Below, one piece after another: positions 1 through 10,370 of a stretch of DNA of 64,000 nt. The translations under genes and the position numbers were made by a program. Source of the DNA: Nemopilema nomurai (taxonomy: Eukaryota > Cnidaria > Scyphozoa > Rhizostomeae > Rhizostomatidae); the NCBI GenBank assembly GCA_003864495.1, contig ML133394.1, forward strand, positions 2,605,563 to 2,669,562, given 5' to 3'. The stretch's first letter is position 1; each line of letters begins with the position of its first letter. The notes beneath the pieces were generated by a model. That model had not been told where the DNA came from and did no database searches. It saw only the letters and a program-made list of their open reading frames with translations.

Positions 1-3000
1 GTGAAACACTGGCATAAGGATAACATAAAATAGTAGTTTTGAGAAGGACCAAAAAACCTATGGTGAGAAAGATGGGCAGGCTGAAACTGAGACATTAGAG
101 GATCGCTGCTACGTTCATGGATATGCTAGGCTTGGAACAAATGGTAGATATACTTTAAAGAAAAAGTCTTGAGTTGCTTTCAGTACATATTCGAAAGAAG
201 CAAGGACTTTATATTTTGAAGACAGAAGCTGACTCTTTTGGTTGGATGAAAGAGCAAAAACAACCGACAAAGTCACGATAAAAAGCAACCTTGAAGAGGA
301 AACAAAGAATTGCAGCTAAACGACGAAGGACGAGCAAAAGAGAGAGAAATGCCACAAGATAAACAAAATAATTGTTTCAGGCCACAAATCAACCCATCCA
401 ACCACTTCCAACTCGACCAAAAAGCATTCAAAATGCAAGAATGTTTTATAATGAAGATGTTAAGGGCTATGGAAAGGTAATGAAGATGATGATCAAGATG
501 ACGATGAAGATTAGTTATGATGAAGATGATGATCAACATGATGAAGATGAAATCCTAACAATTAGAGAGAAATAGAAGTGAAACAATGTTTTATCACAAG
601 ATCTTACAATTGAAAAAGAATAACCTCAAAACAAGACTGTACTACGACTCACCTAACTAAGACAACGACCGACCAAAAATAACTCTTTTATACATCTGAG
701 TAAGCCATCCTTAAGTTGTCACGGGAAAAAGCAACCTTGAAGAAGAAACAAAGAAGTGCAGCTAAACGACGAAGGACGAGCAAAAAAGAGAGAAATGCCG
801 CAAGGGCAAAAACAAACTGTTTCAGGCCACAAATCAACCATCCAATAACTACCAACTCGACCAAACAGTATACAAACTTCAAGACGATGATGAGGATGAT
901 GAGGATGATGAAGATTTTTAAGGGCCAAGGAAAGGTTATGAAGATGATGATCAAGATGACCATGAAGATTAGGTTATGATGAAGATGATGATCAACATGA
1001 TGAAGATAAAATCCTAACAATTACAAAACAAAGAGAGAGAAATAGAAGTGCAACAATGTTTGTATCAACGAACTTCCAATTCAAAAAGAATAACCTCAAA
1101 ACCAAGACTGTACTACGACCCTCACCTAACTCGCCAAGGACCGACCGACCAAAAATAACTCTTTTATACATCCTAGTAAGCCATCCTTGAGTTGTCAGCC
1201 CTTCAAATGTTCTATGCAGTAAAAAACAAAGATGATTATCAAGCAACAACCTTGAGAGCTTAAACGATTTTCAAATAAAAGCTCAAAACTTTAAAACTCT
1301 CAGTATCAGATCAATATAATGATGTAAGAGATGGGAAAGAATCCAGTGTGGAACAGCTGTGAAAGGGCCATAAATGCTCTTCTCAAACTAGCATCAGTAT
1401 GCCCAAAGGTGTAAAAAAAAAACGATAAACGAGAAGGACAGGTGGAGAGTAGATTCTAACGAAAGGATAGGAGAAGAATATGCAACGGACACGTGATGAC
1501 AATCTTCGACGAAGAGATTAAATGAAATGAGAATACTAAGGATGAAATTGTACGAGCACTCATTGAGTAGGTCGTTGGAGAGTATAAATTAAAACAATTA
1601 AAAAGATGAAACAGGGAAAGCAGCTGGGCCCTCGAATATAGATCTAGAACTCAAAACTGCTAGTGCGTAGATTTGGGTTTCAATAAAAATTAAACACTTT
1701 CATCAAACGTCTCATCACAAGCGGTTGCTGTAAAATGGCAGTGCATGCAGAAGCAACTACTCGATTGCAATAATTCAGGGAATGTTGTAAACTATTGACT
1801 GGAACAATGTTAACATTGAAGGTGAAATCTCATCGAATTATAGGAGCCGTGTAACGGAAAGGATTTTACAGCCAGTGAAACACTGGCATAAGGATAACAT
1901 AAATAGTAGTTTTGAGAAGGACCAAAAAACCTATGGTGAGAAAGATGGGCAGGCTGAAACTGAGACATTAGAGGATCGCTGCTACGTTCATGGATATGCT
2001 AGGCTTGGAACAAATGGTAGATATACTTTAAAGAAAAAGTCTTGAGTTGCTTTCAGTACATATTCGAAAGAAGCAAGGACTTTATATTTTGAAGACAGAA
2101 GCTGACTCTTTTGGTTGGATGAAAGAGCAAAAACAACCGACAAAGTCACGATAAAAAGCAACCTTGAAGAGGAAACAAAGAATTGCAGCTAAACGACGAA
2201 GGACGAGCAAAAGAGAGAGAAATGCCACAAGATAACAAAATAATTGTTTCAGGCCACAAGTCAACCCATCCAACCACTTCCAACTCGACCAAAAAGCATT
2301 CAAAATGCAAGAATGTTTTAAGGATAATGAAGATGTTAAGGGCTATGGAAAGGTAATGAAGATGATGATCAAGATGACGATGAAGATTAGGTTATGATGA
2401 AGATGATGATCAACATGATGAAGATGAAATCCTAACAATTACAAAACGAGGAGAGAGAAATAGAAGTGAAACAATGTTTATATCAACGATCTTACAATTG
2501 AAAAAGAATAACCTCAAAACGAAGACTGTACTACGACCCTCACCTAACTCGCCAAGGACCGACCGACCAAAAATAACTCTTTTATACATCTGAGTAAGCC
2601 ATCCTTAAGTTGTCAGCCCTTCAAATGTTCTATGCAGTAAAAAACAAAGATGATTATCAAGCAACAACCTTGAGAGCTTAAACGATTTTCAAAGAAAAGC
2701 TCAAAACTTTAAAACTCTCAGTATCAGATCAATATAATGATGTAAGAGATGGGAAAGAATCCAGTATGGAACAGCTGTGAAAGGGCCATAAATGCTCTTC
2801 TCAAACTAGCATCAGTATGCCCAAAGGTGTAAAAAAGAAACGATAAACGAGAAGGACAGGTGGAGAGTAGATTCTAACGAAAGGATAGGAGAAGAATATG
2901 CAACGGACACGTGATGACAATCTTCGACGAAGAGATTAAATGAAATGAGAATACTAAGGATGAAATTGTACGAGGACTCATTGAGTAGGTCGCTGGAGAG

Positions 3001-3338
3001 TATAAATTAAAATCAATTAAAAAGATGAAACAGGGAAAGCAGCTGGGCCCTCGAATATAGATCTAGAACTCAAAACTGCTAGTGCGTAGATTTGGGTTTA
3101 AATAAAAATTAAACACTTTCATCAAACGTCTACTCACAAAGCGATGGGACGTTTCTTCTACATAGGTGAAAGGCTTACTGTTAGCGGCTGTTGTAAAACG
3201 GCAGTGCATGCAAGAGCAACTACTCGATTGCAATACTTCAGGTAATGTTGTAAACCATTGACTGGAACAATGTTAACATTGAAGGTGAAATCTCATCGAA
3301 TTATAGGAGCTGTGTAACGGAAAGGATTTTACAGGCCA
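1..3338. repeat. Macrosatellite array I (right end of an array)
   Basis: Holds one long unit (1-1874) and one short terminal unit (1875-3338) of the same family as the array at 13565-47185. The window happens to begin inside the boundary hairpin of a unit. The left limit is unknown because the array runs off the window. Confidence 0.95.
1875..3338. repeat. Array-terminal short unit, crossover type S3
   Basis: A 1464-bp unit. It is A-type through the whole subrepeat and switches to B-type flank only at 2611-2616 (common TTGTCA), unlike all other short units. It carries edge-specific variants also found in the terminal unit at 45244-47185: 'gtatggaacagc', 'ggactcattgag', 'gtcgctggag', and an extra segment of about 55 bp (3129-3195, containing 'gatgggacgtttcttctac'). 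The shared variants mark it as the paralogous edge unit. Confidence 0.85.
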
Positions 3339-3531
3339 GTGAAACACTGTAAAAAGGATAACATAAGATGGTAGTTTTGTGAGGGACCGAAAAAACCTAT
3401 GGTTAGAGAGATGGGCAAGCTGAAACTGAGACACAAGTGGATTACTCATGTGTTGATGGACATGACAGTCTTGAAAGAAATGGTAAATAGGAAAGCAAAA
3501 CAAAAATGCATTGAGTAGCTTTCAGTACATA
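3339..3531 (+). repeat. Diverged partial macrosatellite unit at block edge
   Basis: Aligns with the first ~190 bp of the array unit but with many substitutions. In array units the plus-strand frame in this part is broken by TAG. Here the frame is open from about 3390 to the TAG at 3516 and reads as a basic peptide containing PMVREMGKLKLRHKW. The hairpin arms are shortened to CAGTG/CACTG. It looks like an older, non-homogenised relative of the unit. Homology ends at 'cagtacatatt', where low-copy sequence takes over. Confidence 0.7.
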
Positions 3532-3877
3532 TATAGAAACGAGTGTGATGTGTTTCTACCGACTGCGTTGCTCAACCTCTATGGACGATCCGTGCCAAAG
3601 TTGTCTTGTTTAACGTGCAGAGAACACGGAGCCAGGCCGAGAGACAGAGAGACGACGCGTTGTTTGTTTTCTTGTAGCTCTGTTCCTGACTGACTCTGAT
3701 TTACTTTACAATTATATTTATACTGATGAATCTAAGAATAAATTTGCTGACGAGGGATGAGAGAGGATGATGAAATGGTGATGTAATGAGGATGGAAAAA
3801 TCTAGGCTGGGGAGCGAGAAACGATGTGTCAGCATGACATGGTGTGACAATGGAAAGTAGACAAAGGAGTCACTACA
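3532..3877 (+). repeat. 5' LTR of the 1.24 kb element
   Basis: 346 bp. Contains 'gtttctaccgactgcgttgc', shared with 4429-4769 and with the solo LTRs at 8060 and 53693. An AATAAA lies within 'ctaagaataaatttgctg' (about 3731-3745), a plausible polyadenylation signal of the LTR. Confidence 0.85.
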
Positions 3878-4097
3878 AGAGCTCCCCTCCTAGAAGACAA
3901 GCGAAGCGAAGGATTCGAAAATGAAATTAAGTATTACGATTAACAATTAACAACGAGAGAAATGTGAATAAAATTACTAAATGTTCGAATGTTCGTTTTG
4001 GTTTTTTTTGTGCGCTTGTCCGTGACTTGCGTTGACGTGGGGATTCCCTTGCAAGCAGGAAGAGCGAAGTTGTTCGACGGTGTCCAGGTTGAAATTC

Positions 4098-4277
4098 AAG
4101 GTTTTGTGAGTAGGTTTACCAAGAACCTGCGATGTTTGTTGTGTCCATGGTTTTGTGTGTTGGGTGACCAGGAACCAGAGTTGTGTTGCGTCCATGGTTT
4201 TATGAGTTGGATGACCAGGAACCAGAGTTGTGTTGCGTCCATGGTTTTATGAGTTGGATGACCAGGAACCAGCGATG
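4098..4277. repeat. 47-bp tandem repeat inside the LTR-element interior
   Basis: About three clear copies plus a degenerate fourth. The core is 'tccatggttttatgagttgg' followed by 'atgaccaggaaccag'. Register points at 4185 and 4232 are exactly 47 bp apart. Short open frames on both strands here simply follow the repeat. Confidence 0.85.
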
Positions 4278-4428
4278 ATGCTTCGAGATGCAGCGTCGGC
4301 ACGGCACGGAGTTCGAGAACGGCGATTCGGATCCGAGCGAGTGCTGTTGATGTGCATTGGGTTGCTTGCATGGCGAAGGATGAAAATCGTGTCCATATCG
4401 GCTGAAAAGCTCACGTCGTGGTCACCAT

Positions 4429-4769
4429 TATAGAAACGAGTTGTAATGGGTTTCTACCGACTGCGTTGCTCAACCTCTATGGACGATCCGTGCCAATTTT
4501 GTCTTGTTTAACGTGAGAACACGGAGCCAGGCCGAGAGAGAGAGAGACGACGCGTTGTCTGTTGTTTTCTGTAGCTCTGTTCCTGACTGACTCTGATTTA
4601 CTTTACAATTATATTTATACTGATGAATCTAAGAATAAATTTGCTGACGAGGGATGAGAGAGGATGATGAAATGGTGATGTAATGAGGATGGAAAAATCT
4701 AGGCTGCGAGAAACGATGTGTCAGCATGACATGGTGTGACAATGGAAAGTAGACAAAGGAGTCACTACA
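4429..4769 (+). repeat. 3' LTR of the 1.24 kb element
   Basis: 341 bp, same ends as the 5' LTR. Differences include loss of 'ca' in 'acgtgcagagaac', different GA-repeat length, and absence of the 'ggga' in 'ctggggagcgag'. No clear polypurine tract precedes it. Confidence 0.85.
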
Positions 4770-4935
4770 CATATTTAGGACACAGAAGGATGTCAGGTTT
4801 CTCATAACTATCCATCAGCAAGAATCAATCCACTGCTTTCTAAGGTGGGTCAGCTATATATATTTCCTTTACCTTTTAAAAACGAGTGTTTGTTTGAACT
4901 GTAAGCAACAGAAACCATGCAACAAAATGAAGTCG

Positions 4936-4941
4936 TTTATT
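4936..4941 (-). promoter_or_regulatory. Candidate polyadenylation signal
   Basis: TTTATT on the plus strand is AATAAA on the minus strand, about 300 nt beyond the stop of the minus-strand spliced frame at 5238-5646. The same motif is kept in block 2 within 'gaagtcgtttattatc' (about 47530-47545). A single hexamer in AT-rich DNA is weak evidence. Confidence 0.25.
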
Positions 4942-5029
4942 ATCAATGGACCAATAATTGGCGTTTGAAAGTTTTCCGGTAAATCAGCATGAGCGATTGC
5001 ATGCCATTTCCAGTAAGGCCTGCTTGAAG

Positions 5030-5187
5030 TGAATCAACCCAGCCATTTCCAACTCAACAAAACAGTATAAAAACTGCAAGGTGATGACGAAGATGATGAA
5101 GATTATGATCAAGATGGCGATGAGGATTGTGATGAAGAAGTTGATCTTGAAACTGAACAACAACAAAACAATGATAAGATGAAAGGA
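5030..5187 (+). other. Diverged relative of the array's acidic GAT-rich tract
   Basis: Plus-strand translation gives NQPSHFQLNKTV, a TAA stop, then an Asp/Glu-rich tail beginning KLQGDDEDDEDYDQ and ending at TGA near 5190. Array subrepeat B gives NPSNNYQLDQTVYKLQDDDE in the matching frame, so the two are homologous. The stop sits where the array has TAC (Tyr). It is either a decayed exon or an acidic triplet tract shared by ancestry. Block 2 has the same feature near 47640-47797. Confidence 0.5.
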
Positions 5188-5237
5188 ACGTGAATCTGGC
5201 TATGTCCACAAAGTTTACATTCATCTGGTCTTCAAAC

Positions 5238-5646
5238 TCACATTGATTGGTCAAAAACTGGTCCCCCACAACTTAGATTGGAACTGTTATGATGTTTTTC
5301 CCTTGAAATGTCAGCACACTCATCCATCTCTGCTGTAAGAAAATAAAAACACTTGAGGAAGGAAAGTCTTTCAGTTCTGTAGTAATTCAGTTCTGTAGCA
5401 ATTCAGTTCTGTAGCAATTCAGTTCTTTTCTCTTAGAGTGTAAAAGGGCAACCAAAGTTTCCTAAAAGTTGCTCTCTAGTTTAACCAATGAAACAAAAAA
5501 ACATGTACAGTAAAAACTGGAAGAGAGAAAGAAGAGTGACTGCTGTAAACAAAACTTTCACCTACTGGATAATTGACATTAAGTCTTAGTCTTTGAAACT
5601 CATCTTCACTGTTTAAAGACTGATCTAGTGTCACAAATCCCTGCAT
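5238..5646 (-). CDS. Candidate two-exon gene fragment, unknown function
   Basis: I do not recognise this protein. On the minus strand, exon 1 (5646-5562) starts at an ATG and reads MQGFVTLDQSLNSEDEFQRL onward. It ends at a good donor, TAG|GTGAAAG. The intron is 229 bp (5561-5333) and ends in a pyrimidine-rich acceptor, TTTTATTTTCTTACAG. Exon 2 (5332-5238) continues in phase as AEMDECADISREKHH and stops at TGA (5240-5238), giving roughly 59 residues. The first exon could also begin at a CAG acceptor (5640), with more exons upstream. No signal peptide or membrane segment is evident. An AATAAA lies about 300 nt downstream. The same reading frame and splice sites are intact in block 2 (47845-48253). 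The gene is inferred from splice signals only; a chance open frame remains possible. Confidence 0.3.
5371..5426. repeat. 16-bp minisatellite, 3.5 copies
   Basis: Unit tcagttctgtagcaat, first copy with 'agtaat'. It lies within the putative intron of the minus-strand frame and is unchanged in block 2 at 47978-48033. Confidence 0.9.
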
Positions 5647-5649
5647 CCT

Positions 5650-7590
5650 TTTATCTTAACAGTTCATGGCAAGGTAGGGCTTGAAAAACAAACATTGTCT
5701 CATGGAAGAAACGCAAAAGTTGTTATGAAGCCAAAACCTTCCAATTTTTGCTGCAACTTTAACACAATAAAGATTTCTTGAATGGCATTCTTAATTCTTT
5801 GCATACACAAAAAGTATGAACCTTAAGCAATGTAAAATTACATGCTTTAAAAGATAAGCAATCCCTCATGCCTTTCCTCTGAGGCATTCAAAGCCCCCGG
5901 AAAAGGTTTTTGGCATTGATTTAAAATGTTTACATTGAACCATTTGAATAATATGTGTTTGGCCATTAAAATTATACATTGAAGGTATTCACATTGTTTA
6001 TCAATGTTTGCATCAATGGTTTCAGCCCTTCATTCTCCCTTAATGCAGGTTCTCTTGGGTATATTCCTAAGTAAGCACACAAAAAGAATTCCTGTATTGA
6101 TAAGCACCTTTTTATTTTAGGAACTTCTATGTGTCTTCGCATTCTGTAAAGTAAAGTATCATTTGTACTTGTATATATATTGGTTTCTACCTAGCATCTG
6201 AAGGCAGTTTTTAGGGCACTGAGAAGCCTTATGCTTATTTAGCAGTGTCCTTGTCCTTTTTCCTATATTGACCACACCTTTTGGTTCCTCATGCCCGGAA
6301 TTAAAGAGAGGTGGTGACTTTCTGTGAAAGTCAGGTCATGCCAAGGACTCAAAACACAAACCTTTGGGTCTGTAGTCAGTGCCTCTAAAAACTGAGCCAT
6401 CATGTCTAGTTTCTTGTGAAAATTTTGTGGTTAATCTCCACTGCTAAACTTTCTGGTAATTCGGCTTTGGGTATTCTGCTGAGAACTAACAAAGCCCACT
6501 CTGTTTTATGGTCTAGTAAAGGTTCTAAAACAGCATTTCAAGCCTTCTTTCCATTACCTATTGCAGGCATGTACATAAAACAAGCATGATAATCAACAAG
6601 CTTTTAATTTAGACTGCTAAATGCCACACTAGCAAACATCAAACTTTGACTAATCTCCCTTAACTGCTGGGTATTTTGATTTTTGCCCCAAACCTTCCCC
6701 AACATTTATTTACATTAATCAAAACTGATGTCAAAGTGTGCTCCAACGGTAGAAATCAGTTTTGTTTAAAGGGTTTTTTCCTAAAGGCGTTTTGGAAATG
6801 TTGAGTATTGAAATTGGCAAACATTGTCACCCTGGGATGACATTTTCTCAATAGAAATTTTCTGAAATATGAATAAATATTTTCTCAATAGAAATAGAAA
6901 TAATAAAAAACTTGAGAAGGTACTAATTGAACCAAATCAACAATTAATGACATTACATGGAATAACACTGAATAGCATACTAATAAGATGGGCATTTCTA
7001 GGATGAAAATTATAATGAAAATACTGATTATTCAGAATGGATCCTTCAACTAAAAAGCTAACTGGCACCAATCATCAGATATCAATTAGGTTAGATTGAC
7101 ATCTGAGGCCAAATTTGACCAAACACATTGTCCAAAAAGCCAGATTTGGTAAAATTTCTTACAGTCAAGTAATATAGGTCCAATTAAATGTAGATATAAT
7201 CTTTTAACAAACAGTGGAAACCGAAAATATTTTCCAAAGTGACAGCAAAGCGCTTTTGTTGAATGGCAGCTTACATGATATGCCACATTCTACACCACTA
7301 CATTCAAAACAGCTCTTTTGCTATTCTTACGGGTTTTCCATTTCCAAAAATTGGTCGGCGGTCCGAAAATAGGCCTAGCCTCACTTAAGTTCCGCGGTGT
7401 AACAGCTGTGACCAGCTTATTCCCTTGTCAACCATAGTATTTTGGACATCAAAGGGTGTTAAAAACAGGCACAAACGAGAAATCTGTCGTCAAAATTGTC
7501 AAATGGCAAATTACACTCATTTACAAAGCATTTACACTCAAACAGACAGTCGAGCGATGGCTTGGCTATTTCTATGAAAAAGCTATCACT
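5650..7590. other. Low-copy AT-rich non-coding stretch
   Basis: No convincing coding exon on either strand. The old SINE-like piece at 6265-6405 is listed separately. A plus-strand pyrimidine tract ending in AG (6027-6049) followed by 'ctaagtaagcac' imitates acceptor and donor sites around a very short exon. 'tttctcaatagaaat' occurs twice near 6850-6890. The matching region in block 2 is near-identical apart from the SINE. Confidence 0.6.
6265..6405 (-). mobile_element. Old tRNA-derived SINE remnant
   Basis: Read on the minus strand, GATGGCTCAGTTTTTAGAGG (6404-6385) resembles a polymerase III A box with a tRNA D-arm, and TTTTGAGTCC (about 6354-6345) resembles a weakened B box. Spacing fits a tRNA head. 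No target duplication can be seen, so this is an old copy, present also in block 2 near 49080-49210. Confidence 0.35.
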
Positions 7591-7857
7591 ATGACCAACC
7601 AACTACTAACTGTTTCGAGTGTTGGCCAACGGTTACCACAGTTCTTCGTCGAATCAGTAGAGTTAATGACTATATTTACCTTGTTATCAGTCAATTTAAT
7701 ACGCCTTCCATTTCCTTTGGTGATATCAGGGCAGAACGGTCTCAATTGCTTCCAAAGCAAACCAAACCGAATCGGTCTCGTTTCCAAACATAGGTATCCT
7801 GTAGCTGTGTACGAAGAATGCCGTTACTCTGTTGATGCTTTATCGGCAGTTTCATAG
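7591..7857 (+). CDS. Hypothetical short ORF, 88 residues, no recognised domain
   Basis: Starts at ATG 7591 (MTNQLLTVSSVGQRLPQFF) and ends at TAG. The open frame extends upstream to about 7456 without another ATG, making 133 codons. It is conserved in block 2 (50394-50660), but the blocks are nearly identical throughout, so that says nothing about selection. The overlapping minus frame (7787-7572) is open as well. No domain, signal peptide or splice context supports either. Treat it as an unproven frame. Confidence 0.15.
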   Translation: MTNQLLTVSSVGQRLPQFFVESVELMTIFTLLSVNLIRLPFPLVISGQNGLNCFQSKPNRIGLVSKHRYPVAVYEECRYSVDALSAVS

Positions 7858-8059
7858 CATCCGCTACGCCCATTGAACACAGGGCATTCCAAATGTTATT
7901 CTAGGCATACGCATTATCAGCAGAAGCTGTTCTAGTTAACGTTTCTAGAGGCTTCTCCCAGTGCGTAGAATCACAACTCTCCAAACAAACACGATTTCGC
8001 TTATAGATTCCACAGAACAATACCACCTGTATTCCACCAATAAAGGCTTTTATTGCCAC

Positions 8060-8546
8060 TGTAGATAACGAGTTGAGATGGGTTTCTACCGACTGCGTTG
8101 CTCAACCTCTATGGACGATCCGAGCCAAAGCTGTCTTATTTAACGTGCAGAGAACACGGAGACAAGCCGAGAGAGAGAGATGACGCGTTGTCTGTTGTTT
8201 TCTGTAGCTCTGTTTCTGGCAGACACTGACTGATCTAACTCAACTATACAATCATAAATTATACCGATGCTCTAAGAATAAATATGCTGACGAGGGATGA
8301 GAGAGGATGATGAAATGATGATGTAATGAGCATGGGCTCCGACGCAGGTTGGAAAGTGGACGGACCAAGGGAGATTTTAACAATTATAACAAAAGAGGTT
8401 TAAAATTGTATTACCAAAAAGTGAGGGGCCATGCCCCCAGCCCCCCCCTTTCGTCGGAGGTCCTGATGAGGATAGAACAGTCTAGGCTGAGGATGTGTCA
8501 GCATGACATGATGTGACAATGGAAAGTAGACAAAGGAGTCACTACA
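8060..8546 (+). mobile_element. Solo LTR with 4-bp TSD, interrupted by a MITE-like insert
   Basis: Same LTR family as 3532-3877. Starts TGTAGATAACGAG and ends CACTACA. CCAC at 8056-8059 and again at 8547-8550 is a 4-bp target duplication, which marks it as a solo LTR and not the edge of the BEL/Pao remnant downstream. About 133 bp of other sequence (8331-8465) is inserted in it. Block 2 retains the outer ends with the same TSD but has lost most of the middle. Confidence 0.8.
8331..8465. mobile_element. MITE-like insert with inverted termini in the solo LTR
   Basis: Absent from the LTRs at 3532 and 4429. Its ends are near-inverted: ggctccgacg at 8335-8344 and cgtcggaggtcc at 8452-8463. Possible short target repeat ATGAG on both sides. 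Contains a C-run (about 8435-8448). In block 2 only the right end survives (about 53770-53805), with expanded C-runs. Confidence 0.55.
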
Positions 8547-8550
8547 CCAC

Positions 8551-10370
8551 AATATCCATATCTTCTCTTATAAAGGATTGATTGTTTTTGCGAAAAGCTG
8601 TGCCAACTTCCCTTCTGGCAATGATACAATACTTCTTTGCATCGTTGACTTCGTAATGACGTTGAGTCAACATCATTTCGTGGCCGCAAGCAATAGAAAT
8701 CGGTACCATAATTACAGCAAAATGAGCATGGATAGCAAAAAAGTTACGGAAGAGCGTCTCTATATATATATTTGTCTTTTGATACTTCCGTAGCACAGTG
8801 ATCAATACGTTAGCACGTAGAGCGATATATATATATATAGGCGTTCCCCTCGACCCACTACATAGTGTACTCAATTCTTCGTACACAAAAAGAGCTGAAC
8901 ATCCATGTTGCAATGCAAAAGGCAGTTGTATCACCATTGAAGTAAAAGAGCAATATTGGTTGGTAGCAGTGAGTTTTGAAGTCCCCCTCTAGCTTCGAAG
9001 AACTGCATTTGCCTAGGGTGGCTGCAGAAGCAAGGCTGAGAAAAGAAGAGGCAGAGCTTTGGGAGGAAACAATTGCGCTAGATCCTGAAAGGAAAAACTG
9101 AGTTTGGATGAACAAAGCCGTGTTCAAACAAACTTCCAGATTTACAGATCTCAAAGTTCCAGGGCACTCATTCAGATTGAATAAGATTCGGGAACCTCTT
9201 TCAATATCAAATTGATAAAGCTTCAATTAATGATGAAGCAAGGTTATTATTACCAGAGGAGTTTGTCACACCTAAAAATTCGATGACTTATCTACAACTA
9301 TCAACTTTAAATACAGGACCAAGTAGTGACTATGTTTCTTCCACACTGCAGGAATTGATAAAAGAGAAACCTGTGAGACAAGACTACAAATCTGGTCAAA
9401 CACTGTTAGGGACATCAGTTGGAAACATAAACGTATATGAGATATAAACGTATACGTATATAAACGTATTTCATAATAGAGATCAGTGGTGTTGCACAGA
9501 GATTTGGTATAAAGGCCAGTCACCACTGACGCTTTTTTCCAGCGTGTCTGAAAATTTCGCGACGACACATGCGCAGAAAGAAAAATTTCACGAAAAAAGC
9601 GTTCGCGCATCGATAATGTCGCTTGACGAATAGTTGAAGTAGTTTTTACTTTTCTCAAGCATTATTATTCTAGGTAAACTTAGGACAATAGGACTGCATG
9701 ATTCTAATAATAGGCCTATGCAATATGGCGTTATCACAGCAACCGGAATTTAGTAGAAGTGAAACTGAATTGCATTTATTTACTTTACATGGTAGACTAG
9801 GCAACAATACTTTTTCACAAGGAAACAGAGCCTTTCAGATATCAAGCAGATATCAAGCTCGTTTGGTGACAGCCAAGACGCATTTGAGATGGGAACCTTT
9901 ATCCATGATGCACAATGTCAGAGCAATGATGCAGGGGAGCATTGAATTCGGTAAGGAAGCTTTTATTGAGGCATTACGGCATTACCATTCTCTGTGGGAC
10001 ACAACTGACACAATATTTACGTGCTCTCCTTTTCAAAGCTTTATTCCGCCTTAAATGACAATAAAATTAAATTTTTCTTTTTCTCAAGAACAAAAACTGT
10101 AAAAGATCAGGCCAAGACATCATCTTTGTTCTAAAAATCTCGCGCGCGCTAAAATTTGGTGGAAATCAGTGGAAATTGGACTGAACAGAATTTTGTACGA
10201 ACGCTACAAAACAAGTGTAAGTGCAGATTCGGCTTAAATTCAGAAGTTTCTTGGAGAGCGGAAGATTCTGCTCAACTTGTCAAAGCCAAGATACCGTGGG
10301 ATGTCACACCCTTCACTTTTGTAGAAGCCGTCGGTAATTTTTTCCTGTCGGTAAAAGTTGAAACATTTAT
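8551..10370. other. Decayed transposon-rich stretch
   Basis: No intact gene. The plus frame around 8984-9100 reads SSFEELHLPRVAAEARLRKE, a charged helix that might be retroelement gag debris (inference). A minus frame (8937-8542) is open for about 130 codons from a non-ATG start and I cannot assign it. TA microsatellites are at about 8759-8770 and 8825-8840. An AT-rich partial palindrome of repeated 'aacgtat' is at 9430-9475. The plus frame at 9724-10054 starts ATGGCGTTATCACAGC and is frameshifted differently in block 2. None of these frames shows a family signature. Confidence 0.5.

Larger units (their letters stand above)
3532..4769 (+). mobile_element. Non-autonomous LTR element (1.24 kb) with 4-bp TSD
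   Basis: Two direct LTRs (3532-3877 and 4429-4769) flank a 551-bp interior without a recognisable gag or pol frame. The LTRs start T-A-T-A-G-A and end CACTACA. The target duplication CATA is at 3528-3531 and 4770-4773. The empty site (cagtaCATAtttagg) is intact in block 2 at 47371-47382, which shows insertion after the block duplicated. The LTRs differ by several substitutions and small indels, so the insertion is not brand new. Superfamily cannot be fixed: the 4-bp TSD and TGT..ACA-like ends fit Gypsy or BEL/Pao. Confidence 0.85.

Noticed and set aside
3989..4433. Overlapping plus and minus frames in the interior of the 1.24 kb LTR element
   Set aside because: They follow the 47-bp tandem repeat and show no gag, protease or polymerase motif.
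6027..6075. Plus-strand micro-exon between an acceptor-like tract and 'ctaagtaagcac'
   Set aside because: Only about 22 bp with no neighbouring exon on the same strand to join in phase.
9272..9658. 128-codon minus frame, present in both blocks
   Set aside because: It runs through AT-rich partial palindromes and has no recognisable domain; block identity alone explains its presence twice.
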